From NCBI GenBank assembly GCA_043228905.1, contig JBHGNT010000007.1:7316001-7380000 (forward strand): a stretch of 64,000 bases of DNA, read 5' to 3'. Made by a program: the position numbers and the translations under genes. Within the stretch, counting starts at the first letter, position 1. Each line of letters begins with the position of its first letter. The stretch is from Azolla caroliniana (taxonomy: Eukaryota > Polypodiophyta). Shown one piece after another: positions 45,553 to 58,660 of this stretch. The notes beneath the pieces were generated by a model. The model was not told where the DNA came from. It saw nothing but the letters and a program-made list of their open reading frames with translations, and made no database searches.

Positions 45553-46190
45553 GGTTCACCTTCTAATAGAACTCATATGTCTCACACTCTCTCATTTGAG
45601 TTGTACTCTAGTCAAAATCTTTACGCATTAGCCCATGCACTTAAGCATCAACATGCCCCATATAATAAGGGAGGTCTCTCTTACATAGACTATCTCTTGT
45701 CACCAAGTGTATGGGAGCATCAATACTTACAAATACGTTTCGGTACAAGATTGTACCAGAGGTGACATCTCAACGGTGTAGCCCCTCCATATGGCAACAA
45801 TCTAGAGTTCCTCAAGTTTACCTTATAGCCATGGGAGCATTGACTCTTCCAAATATGTTACAATATGAGATTGTGCTAGAGGTGACCATCTTGACGACGG
45901 AGGCTCTCCTTAAAGCAACATCATATTTAGAGGGCCTCAAGAATATCTCATAGCTATGAGCATAAAAACAATGTTTGACAAATCACTTGAGCGCGTGACC
46001 AAAAGACTGGTCTCCAAGAAAGGAATATCGCAAGTGGACTCAAGAGTGAAAGCAACAAAAGCAGATTACACACCATACAGACACACAACATATATGAGAA
46101 GTATGCACAAAGCCACAAAAAAAGCGAGTGCCGGTATATTGTTTGTTGTGGTTTCTAACGAGTCAAAAGCATTATGAACTACCTAGGCAG
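45553..46190. other. Unassigned repeat DNA with a 120-bp tandem duplication
   Basis: No recognised gene. A unit of exactly 120 bases starting ATGGGAGCATNNANTCTT occurs at 45711 and 45831, with AAATA(C/T)GTT, AGATTGT(A/G)C(C/T)AGAGGTGAC and CCTCAAG(T/A) shared. The open frames across it arise from the duplication and show no protein family. Confidence 0.7.
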
Positions 46191-46514
46191 ATCTACACCA
46201 TCTCGTCTTCATCCACCGTCACGTTGATGGATCTGAGAGGATCGCAGATCTCTTTGATCTTGGTGGTGTAGTCAATTACTAACATTCCTACCTACAGGAT
46301 GTTGTTGAGCTCCTGTCTAAGCCGCAACAATGGCGGCAAAAATCTTCTTCAGATTTTGCCATGCCTCTTTTAGCGACTTTGCATACTCGATGTAGCCGAG
46401 CATCAAATCATGGACACAAGATGCGAAGTAGTACAAGATTTGGCTTGCTGCTTTTTCCCATACTGGGAAATCTCTATGTGTCAACTTTGGAGCTTCAACA
46501 TTTGCACCTTCCAC
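46191..46514 (-). pseudogene. Copia gag fragment
   Basis: On the minus strand 46514-46317 encodes LTHRDFPVWEKAASQILYYF, then SCVHDLMLGYIEYAKSLKEA and WQNLKKIFAA, the UBN2-type copia gag core. It continues after a stop with DYTTKIKEICDPLRSINVTV to about 46195. Nothing else of the element is adjacent. Confidence 0.8.
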
Positions 46515-47038
46515 ATAACTCCAGTACCCATGTCCTAGCAGCTACTAGTGCATCTTGTATGCCCAAGATGCAGGATGCAAAGTCCATTACCCTCGGGGCT
46601 GCCCAAATATAAAATTGTCGGTTTTTTTTTGTAGCCAAGGGTTTGATCGGCAAAGGTACAAGATGATGCACCCCACGCCCCATGCCCCACACCCCCAACC
46701 AACCCCCATCCCCATCCCATTCGACATTACGTTTATATGGGATGCAAAGTCCATTACCCCCTGGGGCATCCCGGAAGGGCCGCCCAAATGTAAAAATGGT
46801 CTGTTTTGTATGGTTTGATTGGTGAGATTAGAGATGACGCACCCCCCGAACCAATTCCCATCCCCAATGCCCACCCTATCCCCAATGCCCATGCCCATGC
46901 CCATGCCCATCATCCCCAATGCCCATGTCCATCCCCCCTTCTGTTCAGATGCCTCCCTTGTAGAGATGTGTGTGTATTTCCGATGCCTTCTCTCGGGTTG
47001 TCTTGCCTCATTAGGACTACAAGCCCAAGGAAGAGATC

Positions 47039-47069
<31 letters not shown>

Positions 47070-47603
47070 TTAGTTGAGACTTGTGAGACTTAATATGTAC
47101 TGATTTCTTAAAGTACCGTTATATTGTGGAGTGTGGGGACAAAATTGTTTTAAATAATACCTCCTCCTCCTCCTCCTCCTCCTCCACCTCCACCTCCACC
47201 TCCACCTTCTGCTTCTGCTTCTTCTGCTTCTAAATTCTGCTTCTGCCTGTCAGTCAGGAGCCACTTCAAAGCAAACCCTAACCAGAACAGAACAGAACAG
47301 AACAACTCCCCCCCGAAAACCTAACAAACCCCCCCCCCCCCCCCCTTATAAAGAAAGAGTTCGGTTTCCTTCTCCCCCCTCTGCTCTGCCCAGCTACTAC
47401 TACATACATACATACATACATACATACATAGCTTTAACAACAAGCCTTAGCCATTTGCCTATTCCATAGCCATATAACCTTCATCTACCCCATCCATTCT
47501 CTTCAAATTTGCCCACAGAACAGATCATCTTTCCTTTTTGTTTTTTTTGGGTGGGGTTTTTGCTCTTGTTCTCTCTCTCTCTCTCTCTCTTTTAATCTCC
47601 ACA
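46515..47603. other. C-rich minisatellite region and 5' flank of the patellin gene
   Basis: A 167-bp unit beginning GATGCAAAGTCCATTACCC is repeated at 46574 and 46741, each ending in C-rich CCCCATGCCC / CCCCAATGCC runs. A GA tract lies at 47046-47070. CTC/CAC triplets lie at 47161-47206 and TTCTGC repeats at 47206-47240. C17 is at 47329-47345 and a CATA repeat at 47403-47433. A CT tract at 47570-47591 is probably in the 5' leader of the patellin mRNA. No TATA box can be chosen with confidence (TTATAAAG at 47346 is one candidate). Confidence 0.7.
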
Positions 47604-50600
47604 ATGGGTAAAGAAGACAACAACTCTACTTCCATCTCTGTTTCTTCACAGCAACTTAATGTTGCCCACGACTCTGTTTCTTCACAAAAACCTATTATTG
47701 CCCAAGATCCCGTTGCAGAGTTCCTGTGTGTGAAGGAGCTCAAAGACATTGAGAAGAAAGCTCTACAAGAATTGAAGATTAAGATAGAAGAATGTATAAA
47801 AAACAAGTCATTTTTGTCTTCTTCTTCTTCTTCTTCAGCTCCCGCTCCTCCTGCTCCATCAAAAACTGACGATGCCGTCGTTAAGGAAGTAAAAGAAGAA
47901 GCAAACTGTGAAAATAAAGGAAATAACTCTGAAGAAGCCATTTCTGAAGACAAAGAAGCAAATTTCGAAGAAAAAGTAGCTATATCTATATCGGCTACCC
48001 ATGAAGAATTACCCCCTGTTTCTTCGTCCACCACCATTGAAGCTTCTCCTATCTCTTGTGATTCAAAACGCGATGTCAAAGAAGACGGTGCAATAGAGAA
48101 GACAAATACCTCATCATCAAAACTAGAAGTGGAAGGGGAGAAAAAGGAAGGTGAGTATTATGGTTCACAAATGATCAGTCATATGTTTGTATACAAGCTA
48201 GATATGGTATGGACATAGATTGAGGTTTTTATACTAGCTATTTCCAGGGCCTAGGGACATATATCGACAGGATCTCATGATAGTTATGGGGTCGAACATA
48301 GACATTAACTATAGTTCAATGCTCCTTATGATTTGGAATAGATCTAACTATGCTCGTTAAATAGACATATATTTTCATAAAAACAGTTACTTGGACATAA
48401 ACCATGCTAGGGTTTCTTGATAGCTATAGGTCTGGATATAGATTCAGGACTTACATGCTACCTATCAGTAGGACATAGGTACACTAAGCCCTTGGGATTC
48501 ATGGTGTAGGTACACTCTTGATGTAAATGTAGGCTTTCATGGTTCTATGAAGTGTTGGTTTCTCTCAATCACTTTGTCGACTATCGGTCGATTAGCTAGA
48601 CTGCATCCGGTTTAGATGCTTAGCTATTTTCTAATGTCTCCCAATTCAATTAATTTCTGCTAACTGGACACTCACATCATTGTACATTGGGAGGATAGTT
48701 GTGGTCTTCCATTCTTGCGAGACCTAGTTCCTCCTAGGTTTTCAATGTTTATAGCAACCTACTTATGTTTGATCTTGTTGGATATAGAACTGAAAGCTCG
48801 GGATGTCTGAAATAGGTATAATACATAGTGTCTTCATGGTAATATATGATGTTGGCATGGGGAACCATGGGACATTGCTATGGTATGGGACTATAAAGTT
48901 TCCTAGAGATAACATCATGATGAATATGGTGTGTGGAACAAACAATTGGTATCCTTCTTGTTAATCACTATTACGAATCATGCATAATTGATCACTAGTT
49001 ATGAATTGAAGTGATCTATAGTCCCTTAATCCATTTTAAAAATAAAATAAAATTCCTTCATAGGTGATCCTATTGAAAATGATGATAATGATGATGACGA
49101 ATCATCGGCACTAGAGGATCTCACTCTTTGGGGAGTTCCACTACTCCACTCCAAGGGCGACGAAAGGACCAACGTTATCCTCTTAAAGTTCTTGCGTGCC
49201 CGAGACTTCAAGGTTGATGACGCGATGACAATGCTCGAAGACACGCTCGCATGGAGGAAACAATTCCATGCCGACAAGCTCATCGAAGAAGAGATTTGCA
49301 CCGAATTCGATCATGTTGCATATATGCATGGCGTGGATAAGGAAGGTCACCCTATTTGCTATAACCACTTTGGTGTTTTCCAAGACAAGGAGCTCTATCA
49401 GAAGGTAATAGAAGACGAAGAGGAATTCAAGAGATTTCTCCGGTGGCGAATCCAAGTCCTTGAGAATGGCATTAGGAAACTCGATTTCAAACCTTCGGGT
49501 GTAAATGCCATGGTGCAAATTACGGATCTCAACGACTCTCCTGGGTTCATCAAAAGAAGGAACATCACTAGAGCTGCCCTTACTCTTTTGCAAGATAATT
49601 ATCCTGAGCTTGTTGCAAAGCAAGTGAGTTGTTCATTCATTTTTTTATTCGCTTGCTTGTTGTCGTTATCGTGTTTTCTTAAGTCTTCACTTCCATATAA
49701 TTGTTTGTTGTTTGCACAAAAATGGTGAGATTTCGCGAAAACAATGTTCAAAATTTCAAACTTGTGGGTTGGATATCTATCTAGCTATCTATATTCTTAC
49801 ACAAACCTATAACTTTTCTACTATATTCTTGGTAGTATTTAAGTTCCTAGAGTTGTGTACAGTTATCTACTATCTATCTATCTATCTATCTAATCCTACA
49901 CAAGCCTGTGAATTTTCTACAATCTTCCTAGTAGTATTTAAGTTCCTAGAGTTGTGTACTATATGCTCATGTAATTCTTGTTTCTTGGTTTTCTTGTGGT
50001 TGTGTAGATCTTCATTAATGTGCCTTGGTATTTTGGGGCTTTATATTCACTCTATGGAAAGATTATTACCCCTAGGTCCAAGAGCAAAGTTGTGGTTGCA
50101 AGACCTGACAAAGTTACCGAAACCCTCTTTAAGTAAGAAACGGACCTTTTCCCTTTGTTGGACTCTTTGGTCTATGAATAGAACGAAATATCAAACATTC
50201 CTAAACTTTGATAGGTACATCTCACCGGAGAATGTTCCATTACGGTATGGTGGCTTCAGTAGGCCTAATGATACCGAATTTGAATGTGTCGAGGCTCCGG
50301 TGAAAGAAATTTGGATCAAGGCTGGTGAGAATCGAGTGATCGAAATAGATGTAAAAACGGTATGGAACACTTCAATCATGGATCATGAATTGGTGAATGA
50401 ATGATGGCCTGACTTTATGTTGTACACTATCGGATTAATTATGCCTATAGATTCAAATTTCAAACACACAACTTTAAGGTTAGAAAGAACAAATAAACTT
50501 TGTATTAGTACACATTATCATGCTTACACGCGTTTGAATTGTAATTATTGATATATAAGACATAACAATATTTTCACATTATGTGTGGCATTAAATTGTC

Positions 50601-50877
50601 TTTTGTGGTATGATGATATTTTCAGAGTGCAAGCACAGTCTTGTGGGATATCGTGGTCGTAGGGTGGGAAGTTGTATATGGAGAAGAGTTTGTGCCTAAT
50701 GAGAATGGTTACACGATGACTATACGAAAGTCAAAGAAGGTGCCAGTCGAAGAGGAGCCCGTGAGGAATTCTTTCAAGGCATCGGAGGCCGGGAAAGTTG
50801 TCCTTACTATAGACAACACCAGTCGGAAGAGAAAACTAGTTGCTTTTAGACACACAATCAAGAAAGAGTCTTCTTAA
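47604..50877 (+). CDS. PATL: Patellin (SEC14 and GOLD domain phosphoinositide-binding protein)
   Basis: Patellins are peripheral membrane proteins that bind phosphoinositides and act in cell-plate formation, trafficking and auxin-carrier positioning (family knowledge). Predicted exons 47604-48150, 49064-49623, 50008-50132, 50215-50359 and 50626-50877 have GT-AG borders and join in frame to 542 aa. Residues 1-200 are acidic, Ser-rich and disordered (typical), with a poly-Ser run near 95. The CRAL-TRIO N module carries LLKFLRARDFKVDDAMTMLE (222-241). The lipid-binding SEC14 domain (about 260-405) has GHPICYNHFGVFQDKELYQK, TDLNDSPGF and QIFINVPWYFGALYSLYGKI. The GOLD domain (about 413-540) has ISPENVPLRYGG and ends LVAFRHTIKK. 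The length fits the shorter patellins (PATL3-6). Intron 1 is 0.9 kb. The start ATG is the first in the frame after the CT-rich leader. Confidence 0.95.
49775..49965. repeat. Tandem duplication with (TATC)n in patellin intron 2
   Basis: Two diverged copies of about 95 bp share GTAGTATTTAAGTTCCTAGA followed by GTTGTGTAC, and each is preceded by TATCTA repeats (49773-49795; 49875-49892). The duplication lies wholly inside intron 2. Confidence 0.85.
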
Positions 50878-53800
50878 GTTCCAAATTCAAATTTATTCAT
50901 CTACCATTATTCTATCTTATGCTCTTATTTTCTTTTAAAATGAAGAAAAAAAGGACCAATTTGCTCGAAAATATGTCATGTGTTATCTTATGTTCTTCTA
51001 GTGCTTGATGCCATAGCATCAGTCAATAATGATATCGATATTGGTACAAAGATTGTAAGTTTAGGTGCGAGATACGAACTGTAAAGATCTATAAAGGTTT
51101 TTTTTGTGACTTAATTCTTCCTCATTCTTGATATTTAGGAATGTTGGGTTTGATATAAGACCTTTTGATTGTATCCAGCCTTATCTCATTATTAGCAAGA
51201 ATATTAACAATCCTCACTCTACATTGCATCAATAACAAGCTAGGTATTGACGTTGCATTAGGGCCATCAAAATGTGCAAAACATGAAGGTATGTGAGGTT
51301 ATGTATAGAAGGGCTAGTAGAGGATGCATATCACCTACATTTATATGCTTAGCATATATGTAGTGCAATTCATGTATTGACATATAAGAGGGGATAATAA
51401 GTTGATTGTCACAATGAAGAGAATAATAGTGTATGTCTTATAATTTATTAATATGTCGAGTTGTTGTGCCTTGAGTATGAAAATTCCTTCTTAGGAAGGA
51501 GACCCAACAAGAAAACTTGTGTATTGAGATCCATTATCAATATTGGCCTCTCTATGGATGCCAAAAGGTATTTATCTCTCACTTTTCACGAGTCCAATGC
51601 CAAGTGCTTTACCTTAAGCCTTACAATAATCTTCTTCTTGGCTAGATTTGTGGTTTGCTATAACTAATTGTGATGTGTTTTGTTTATTTGCACTTGCTTT
51701 TTGTGCTGCTAACTAATACGGTAGACGATTAAATAACTTTTTAGTTCACTTAAGCCAAAGTATGTGTTTTGGAATCTCGAGGGTGTTTGTTAACCATTCT
51801 TGCTTATTTCACAAATGAAAGGATAAACAAAGATATGTCCTTGCCATACAATCTTGGTAAGGAGATGGAACTTTGATAGAGAGAAAACCATGTGCTCAGT
51901 GTAACACATTTAATTTAGCACTGTTGGGGATGATTGGGTCATTGTTTGAAGCTATTGGTGAGGTTTTCATAAGCTCTCGAGGTAAAATAATCGTACATGA
52001 AGGCAACAGAAGCTACATAAAGGAAAGAGAACACTAAATTGAGACCTATAGGCCTCTCAATGCTTGATTAAATTTTTTTGTGCATAAATTTATTTAGATA
52101 GTCCATTATTATTATATTTTTTATGTGCTTAATTAACTTTTGTTATTTCATAATCACTTTCTCATCCTAATAAGGTCCTTACTAGTTAGTCAAGTGATTT
52201 CTATTTTCTAATATTTTTCACCTCATTTAACATTAACTTTTTTCTTCCACACATAAGGTAGGAGAAGTGCTATAAAAGGCATAAGGAATTTAAATATTCC
52301 TCAAAGCTCTCATAGAAGGACCAATTGACAAACTTGTTGACTCTGTCACCCAGTTCTTGAATTCAATGTCTACATGAGAACTCATTTCTCACTTGAAATA
52401 AAATACTTTTGGATAAGATGCCAATGTTTTTCCTAAAATTGAAATAATTTCTAGCCCAAAATTGAAAATTTCCCGACAACTGGCACGATCATACACTTGT
52501 TAGGGTTGCATCAAATTTTTATGAGGATACATGTTTTTGCCAAGGTTCCCACAAGCATTATGCATGCGTTGCCATGAGCTTTACCCATGGGAGAGGTCAA
52601 TAGATCCCACAGGCGACACACTAAATAAATGCATTACATTTTGCTAATAGTATGAGATTGGGGTGACTTTTGGCATGTGATTAAGGCAACATTTGGTGTG
52701 TAATAGAGGTGTGCTATGCATGGTGGACTTCTCAAGGGAGATATTGTAGGAAATTGTCCACTTCCTCATTGTTGAGATTATTGAGGAGCATGCAATGCTT
52801 GGCTGCAAGGTTTAGCACGTGTTGTGTATTATAAGCATGTGGAAGTACTACTAACGTTTCATAAGTGAGGGGTTTATAATAGCAGTTGAGTTTGCTATTG
52901 TTGACAAAACCAAGGATGTGTTGCTTTCACATCATGATGTGACAAGCGCATGACTTCATTATTTCCAACATGATATAAGACATATCTTCTAGAAGCTTGA
53001 GATTCTTATTGAAACTCTCAGAAGAATATCAAAGCCATGCTACCTTCAACCATGTCCTTGTGCTTGACTTTATTATCATGCCAAGACTTACGGGAGCCTT
53101 TTCAATCATTGAAGCATGAAACGCGGCGCGTGATAATGAGTTTTTCAAGGTTATGGAGATGATGCATAGGCCAAGGAATAAGAACTTCATCGGCACGATG
53201 CCTTTTTGTCCATAAATGAGGTGAAATGGTGAACGTCAAGTAGGGACCTATTAAGATGTGCAAAAGCCTCATAAGGTGGAGTATTGTTTTTGCTCCCAAT
53301 TGGAATGTGAGGCAACAATAATCTTGGTAGGCATTATGCATAAGAAATTGTTGAACTCTTAACTTGTCCATTGCACCGTGGTGTGTTCTACTATGTATGT
53401 GGTGTGTTCTAATATGTATATGATGTCAATGTCTTGCATCTTATCTGCTTCTTCCTTATTTGTTGAGCATAACAGAGGTTTGGGTCTAGGGAGTTGGTTT
53501 ACTTATTTCACTCCTCTTCATGCCATCATACCTTTATGCGGATCCATCTTTAAAAGTTTTCAACATGTTTCTAAGCATCGGTCCTCAACATTTCTCAAGT
53601 CTATTGCCATGTGTGCCAAGTCTATTAGATGTGTCATCACAACTTCCCAACCTCTTTTACCTACATAGAATCATCAAAAGACGTTAAGGGGCTTTACACT
53701 TGTCTATTGGTGCCAAGACCCAAAGTTGAACTTGTGTGGTTTGCTATAACATTTTCTCGTAGGTGACTTCTTCTTTTCATTCATTGGCAACATAGGTGTC

Positions 53801-54292
53801 TATTGGGGACAAATGAGTGGTTTAATCATTTGTACTTGAAGCCCCTCCATAGTAATTTCAAGGTTGTGACTATGAGTTTGGATGGGTGCTTTACCCCTAT
53901 CATGAAGCATTCCAGAATGACACAAGTGCTATCATCATAACAACATTGGGTCTTGATCGGGTGCTTTACCCCTATCATGAACAATTCTAGTATGACACTA
54001 TCTTCATAACAACATTGGGTCTTGATGATGTGCATTCCATCCATGTCGGCCAACTTATGTAGCCAATTTATAACGTAATCATAACTTGTTTTAGAAGATG
54101 GGAAAGTTTGAGTTTTTATCCATAAACATTTGCCCCTAAGATAATACATATCCTTATCCACCCCACGCGCTAATAACCCTGCCTACAAGTCTACAATCTT
54201 GATCTCTTTTCTCATGTAAAGGACATCATTGCCAAAGTCCATCATAAGTCAACTTACATAGAGGAAGGGTCTTCTTAACAATCAATTCTACA
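50878..54292. other. Region between patellin and copia-C, unassigned
   Basis: 50878 to about 51100 should hold the patellin 3' untranslated region. The rest is AT-rich and probably old retrotransposon-derived sequence, but no frame shows a diagnostic motif. At 53884 and 53959 a 75-bp unit starting GGGTGCTTTACCCCTATCAT is tandemly duplicated. Frames at 53102-53371 and 53826-54161 (minus) have repeat-like context but no family I recognise. The sequence continues across the copia-C insertion at 59577. Confidence 0.45.
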
Positions 54293-54297
54293 TTATC

Positions 54298-54888
54298 TGT
54301 TAAACACGGTGCTCGGCCACAACCAAGGAATAGGATCAACTCTCAGAAAACAGGAAATACAAAATGCACGAGACAATAGAGAGAAGAGTACACAGAATGT
54401 TTTACGTGGAAAACCCTAAATGGGAAAAACCACGGGAGTCCTCAGACTCCAACCATCACTATAAACAGGGATGTACAATGGTGAAGCTACAAGGCAACAA
54501 CCTTGTGCTCACTGTCTTCGCCACAGGCGGCGGTAATACACAGAGGCAACGACCTCTTCGTCTCTCTTTCTCTCTCTCTCTCTCTCTCTCGGCTGCTCTC
54601 ACTTCGCTCCCTCTAAGTGGAAAACAGAAAAATGAGCAACAACTACAAACTGTTTGCCCTAAGTCATATTTATACACATATGACTTTCGGGCTATTTACA
54701 AATATAGCCTCAAGGGCCCTTGGCAAACATATTCACAAATATGTCCCCGCATCCGGATCTCTCTCCGGGTACATTCATCATCCGGCTCCGTAGCCGGGGT
54801 CTTCATCATCCGGCTCCGTAGCCGGGGTCTTCATCATCCGGTTCCCGGACATCTGACCATCCCATCCGGAGGGACCGTAATCCCAACA
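54298..54888 (-). repeat. 3' LTR of copia-C (591 bp)
   Basis: Plus-strand TGTTAAACACGGTGCTCGG ... CCGTAATCCCAACA. Compared with the 5' LTR it has one extra 28-bp unit (CATCCGGCTCCGTAGCCGGG... at about 54778-54833), a slightly different CT tract (54564-54589) and an A for G at its fifth base. Confidence 0.97.
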
Positions 54889-54898
54889 AACTCCCCCT

Positions 54899-57800
54899 TC
54901 ACTTCGGCATGGGATGTCTTTCCAGTCCGACCCTCTTCCGGCACGCTTCCAGCTTGTCGGGTGTGAGCACTTTGGTCAGCATATCTGACCCGTTCTCGTC
55001 CGTGTGGATCTTTGTCAGCACGAACTCCTGGTCTTCTATCCTTTCCCGGATCCAGTGATATCTTCGCTGGATGTGCTTCGTCCGGGAGTGATAGGCCGCG
55101 TTCTTCGCAAGGTGGATGGCACTCTGACTGTCGTAGTAGAGTCGGTACTCCTCCTGCCAGATACCGAGCTCTCTAATGAAGTCCTTCATCCATATTATTT
55201 CCTTGCCGGCTTCAACAGCCGCCATGTACTCCGCCTCCGTGGTTGACAACGCAACCGTCTTCTGCAGCCTCGACTGCCACGACACCGCTCCCCCTGCATA
55301 CGTCATCACATACCCTGATGTGGACCGGCTGGTATCTGCATCAGCCGACATATCCGAATCGGTAAAGCCGTCGAGTTCGGGCTTACCGGAGCCGAATCGG
55401 AGGCACACGTTTGCCGTGCCCTTCAGGTATCGGAGTATCCACTTGACCGCGTTCCAGTGCTCTTTGCCGGGATTGCTCATGTACCGGCTCACCACTCCGA
55501 CTGCATATCCTATGTCCGGTCTTGTACACACCATTGCGTACATCAAGCTTCCGACGGCAGAGGCATATGGTACTTTCATCATGTCCTCCTTCTCAGCCTT
55601 TGTCTTGGGGCTTTGCTTGCTGAACAACTTGCAGTTTGCCGGGAGGGTTGACCCGACCGATCTTGCTTCCGACATGTTGAACCGGTGAAGCACCTTTGTC
55701 ACGTACTTCTCCTGTGACAGCCACAACTGCTTCTTCTTCCGGTCCCGGATGATGTGCATCCCTAGTATTTGCCTCGCCGGACCCAGGTCCTTCATTGAGA
55801 AGGTTCGGTGAAGCGCTTTCTTCAGCATCCGTATTTTGACCTGGTCCCGTCCGACGATCAACATGTCGTCCACGTACAGGAGGATTATTAGAAATTCTCC
55901 TCCTTCGAACTTCTTCACAAACACGCAGTGATCGGACTGCGTTTTGTGGTACCCTTCGTCGGTCATGAAAGAGTCGAACTTCCGGTACCATTGCCGGGGA
56001 GCCTGCTTCAGTCCGTAAAGGCTCTTCTTCAACCGGCATACCAGGTGCTCCTTCCCTTTCTTCTCGAATCCTTCCGGTTGCTGCATGTAGATCTCTTCTT
56101 CGAGGTCACCGTGAAGGAATGCCGTCTTCACGTCCATCTGTTCTACCTCGAGGTCCATGCTTACCGCTATGCTCAGCACCGTCCGGATGGAGGTCATCTT
56201 CACTACCGGGGCAAATATCTCGTCGAAGTCGACGCCCTTCTTCTGCTGGAACCCCTTCACCACGATCCTGGCTTTGTATCTCGGGGGGTTTCCGGCATCT
56301 CCCGGTTTCAGCTTGAACACCCACTTGTTTCGAAGTGCCCGCTTTCCTTTCGGCAACTCCACAAGTTCATATGTGTGGTTCTCATGCAGGGAATCCATCT
56401 CCTCCTGCATGGCACTTAACCACCTGCGGCTATGGGTGTCAAGCTTTGCTTCTTCAAAACTCTCCGGCTCCCCCTCGTCGGTTAGCAGCACGTGCTCTGG
56501 TTCCGGAAATCTCCGGGGGGCCCTTCTCTCTCTTAGAGGATATCTCCGTTCCGGAGCTTCGGTAACCGGCTCCTCCGTTTCCTCTTCATCCGAATCCATT
56601 TCGGGATCGGGGCCGGTTCCGGTATCAGTTTCATCTTTCTCGGCCGGTTCTGTTTCTTCACCGTCTTCGGCCGGATCCTCGGGTGCTAACCGGTCCCTTG
56701 CCGGTCGGGACTGCTCCTCGTAGAGTTGATCCTCACCGGTCGACTTGGAGCTCTTCATCTTCTTCTCCGACTCCCAGTCGGTGAGTGTCTTGTCCTCCAT
56801 GAAGACGATATCTCGACTCCTGAATATCTTCTTGTCGACCGGGTCCCATACTCGGTAGCCGAACTCGTCGTCGCCGTAACCGAGGAATATGCATGGCCGG
56901 GTCTTTGGATCTAACTTTCCTCTCCGGTCCTTTGCCACATGCACGTATGCGAGACACCCGAACACCTTCAGATGCCGGTAGGACACTTCCTTACCGGTCC
57001 ACACTTTCTGCGGCTTGTCTCCGTCCAAAGGTACTGAGGGTGATCTATTTATCACATACGTCGCCGTCGACATTGCCTCAGCCCAAAATCCCTTGGGTAA
57101 TTTCGCATGTGCTAGCATACTCCGGACCCTCTCCATTATGGTCTGGTTCATCCTCTCGGCCAGCCCGTTCAGTTCCGGCGTCTTCGGCACAGTAAACTCG
57201 AGCCGGATTCCCTTCGAGCGACAGTACTCTGCGAACTGCCCCCGGTATTCCCCTCCGTTATCCGCTCGTATCACTTTTAGCTTCTTGCCGGATTCTCTTT
57301 CCACTCTCGCGTGGAGTTCCTTGAAGACGCACAACACTTGGTCCTTTGTCTTCAACGGTGCCGTCCACAGCTTCCGGCTGTGGTCATCAATGAATGTCAC
57401 GAAGTACTGGGCTCCGCCATGTGACTTCGTTTCTACTTGACACACGTCAGTGTGCACCAACTCCAATGGTGCGCTACGTCTCGTCGGTGGCCTTGAGTGG
57501 AAGGAGGCTCGGTTCTGCTTACCGGCCAGGCAATCGGTGCACTTCTCCAGATGCACATGCTTCACTGGAATAAGGTTGTCTTCTGCAAGCCTCTTCATCC
57601 CCTTCTCGCTCATGTGGCACAGTCTCTTGTGCCACATCTCACCGGCAGTGTCAGCTGCCACGTTCAGCTCCTCCGGACATAGCCGGGAATTCATCAGGTA
57701 CAGTGTGTTGACCTTCCGGGCCCGAGCTACTATCAGGCTCCCTTTGCTGAACTTCATGACACCGTTCCGGATGCTACCCGTGTAGCCTTCATCGTCTAGC

Positions 57801-58660
57801 CTCCCGGCCGAAATCAGGTTCAATCGAACCTCCGGAATGTGTCGGACATCCTTCAGCAGCATCTTGCATCCGGTTGATGTCATCAGCCACACGTCTCCTA
57901 TGCCGGCAATCCGGCATGTACCTTCATTTCCCATCCGGACACAGCCGTGCTCACCGGCTGTGTAGGATGAGAAGTATTTCTTCTCCGGGGTCAGGTGGAA
58001 CGACGCTCCGGAATCGACCACCCAGGTCATCTCTTCACCGGCAAGGTTCAGCTCCCTCTCTTCGGTGATGAGCATTATCTCTTCTTCACTTGCCGCGAGT
58101 GCCGTCGTTCCTTTCCGGTCCTGCCCTCGCCGATCCGGACCTCTCCGGTCCGTGGCTCCCCGGTATGCACCGTTTCGCTCCGGTGACTTCTTCGAATCGG
58201 TACCGTCGGTTCCGTTGTCTTTCCGGAAATGCCGACAGTTCTTCTGGAAGTGCCCCGGCTTCCCACAGTAGAAGCATGTAGGTCTTCCCCTCGACTGCGA
58301 CCGTGTCCCCGACTTCTCCCGTCTTTGCGGACTCCGGTTCCGTTGTCTTCCCCGTTCCGATTCGGTAAGCAGCGCCTTCGAGTCGGAGGCCGGTTCTTTA
58401 TCTCTTCGACGCGCTTCTTCATTTAGAATACTTGTCTTTACCGTTAGTAAAGACAAGTTCTCTTCCTTACAGGAGGTGCTGAGAGTAACTACCAAGTTCT
58501 CCCAGCTCTCCGGAAGGGTACACATCAGCATGATGGCTTGCATTGCGTCATCCAACGGGAACTTGATCGCCGCAAGCTGGTTCACGAATCCCATGAACGT
58601 GCTGACGTGTTCGACCATGCTCTCGCTGTCCCGGTACTTAAGAATTCACTATCTTCCTCA
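54899..58660 (-). CDS. copia-C gag (C-terminal part)-pol polyprotein
   Basis: The open frame is 58618-54899 (1239 codons counted from 58618) and homology extends a few codons upstream to the frameshift. Domains in order: end of gag (LMCTLPESWENLVVTLS), zinc knuckle CFYCGKPGHFQKNC, aspartic protease WVVDSGASFHLTP (D202), GAG-pre-integrase LWHKRLCHMSEKG-like block with DCLAGKQ, and integrase core (HTDVC, IRADNGGEY, PELNGLAERMNQTIM). Then reverse transcriptase (RYKARIVVKGFQQKKGVDFD, QMDVKTAFLHGDLEEEIYMQ, catalytic YVDDM at about 914) and RNase H (ALSTTEAEYMA, YYDSQSAIHLAKNAAYHSRT). It ends eight bases before the polypurine tract side of the 3' LTR. All catalytic motifs look canonical. Unlike gypsy-1 and gypsy-2, there are no stops. 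Confidence 0.95.

Noticed and set aside
45535-46177. Three consecutive plus-strand frames as a possible host gene
   Set aside because: They span a 120-bp tandem duplication between an LTR and a copia gag relic, with no splice-supported join or protein family.
46587-47093. Open frames over the CCCATG and GGGATG repeats (up to 151 codons)
   Set aside because: Produced by the C-rich minisatellite and found on both strands. They encode only low-complexity Pro/Met or Gly/Met runs.
49712-50404. 230-codon plus frame as a separate gene
   Set aside because: It runs through patellin introns 2 and 3 and into intron 4. Only parts coincide with the true exons 3 and 4, partly in another frame.
58630-58660. 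Programmed frameshift in copia-C
   Set aside because: The frame change lies in the middle of gag rather than at the gag-pol border. Plant copia elements normally use one frame, so a one-base indel or sequence error is more likely.
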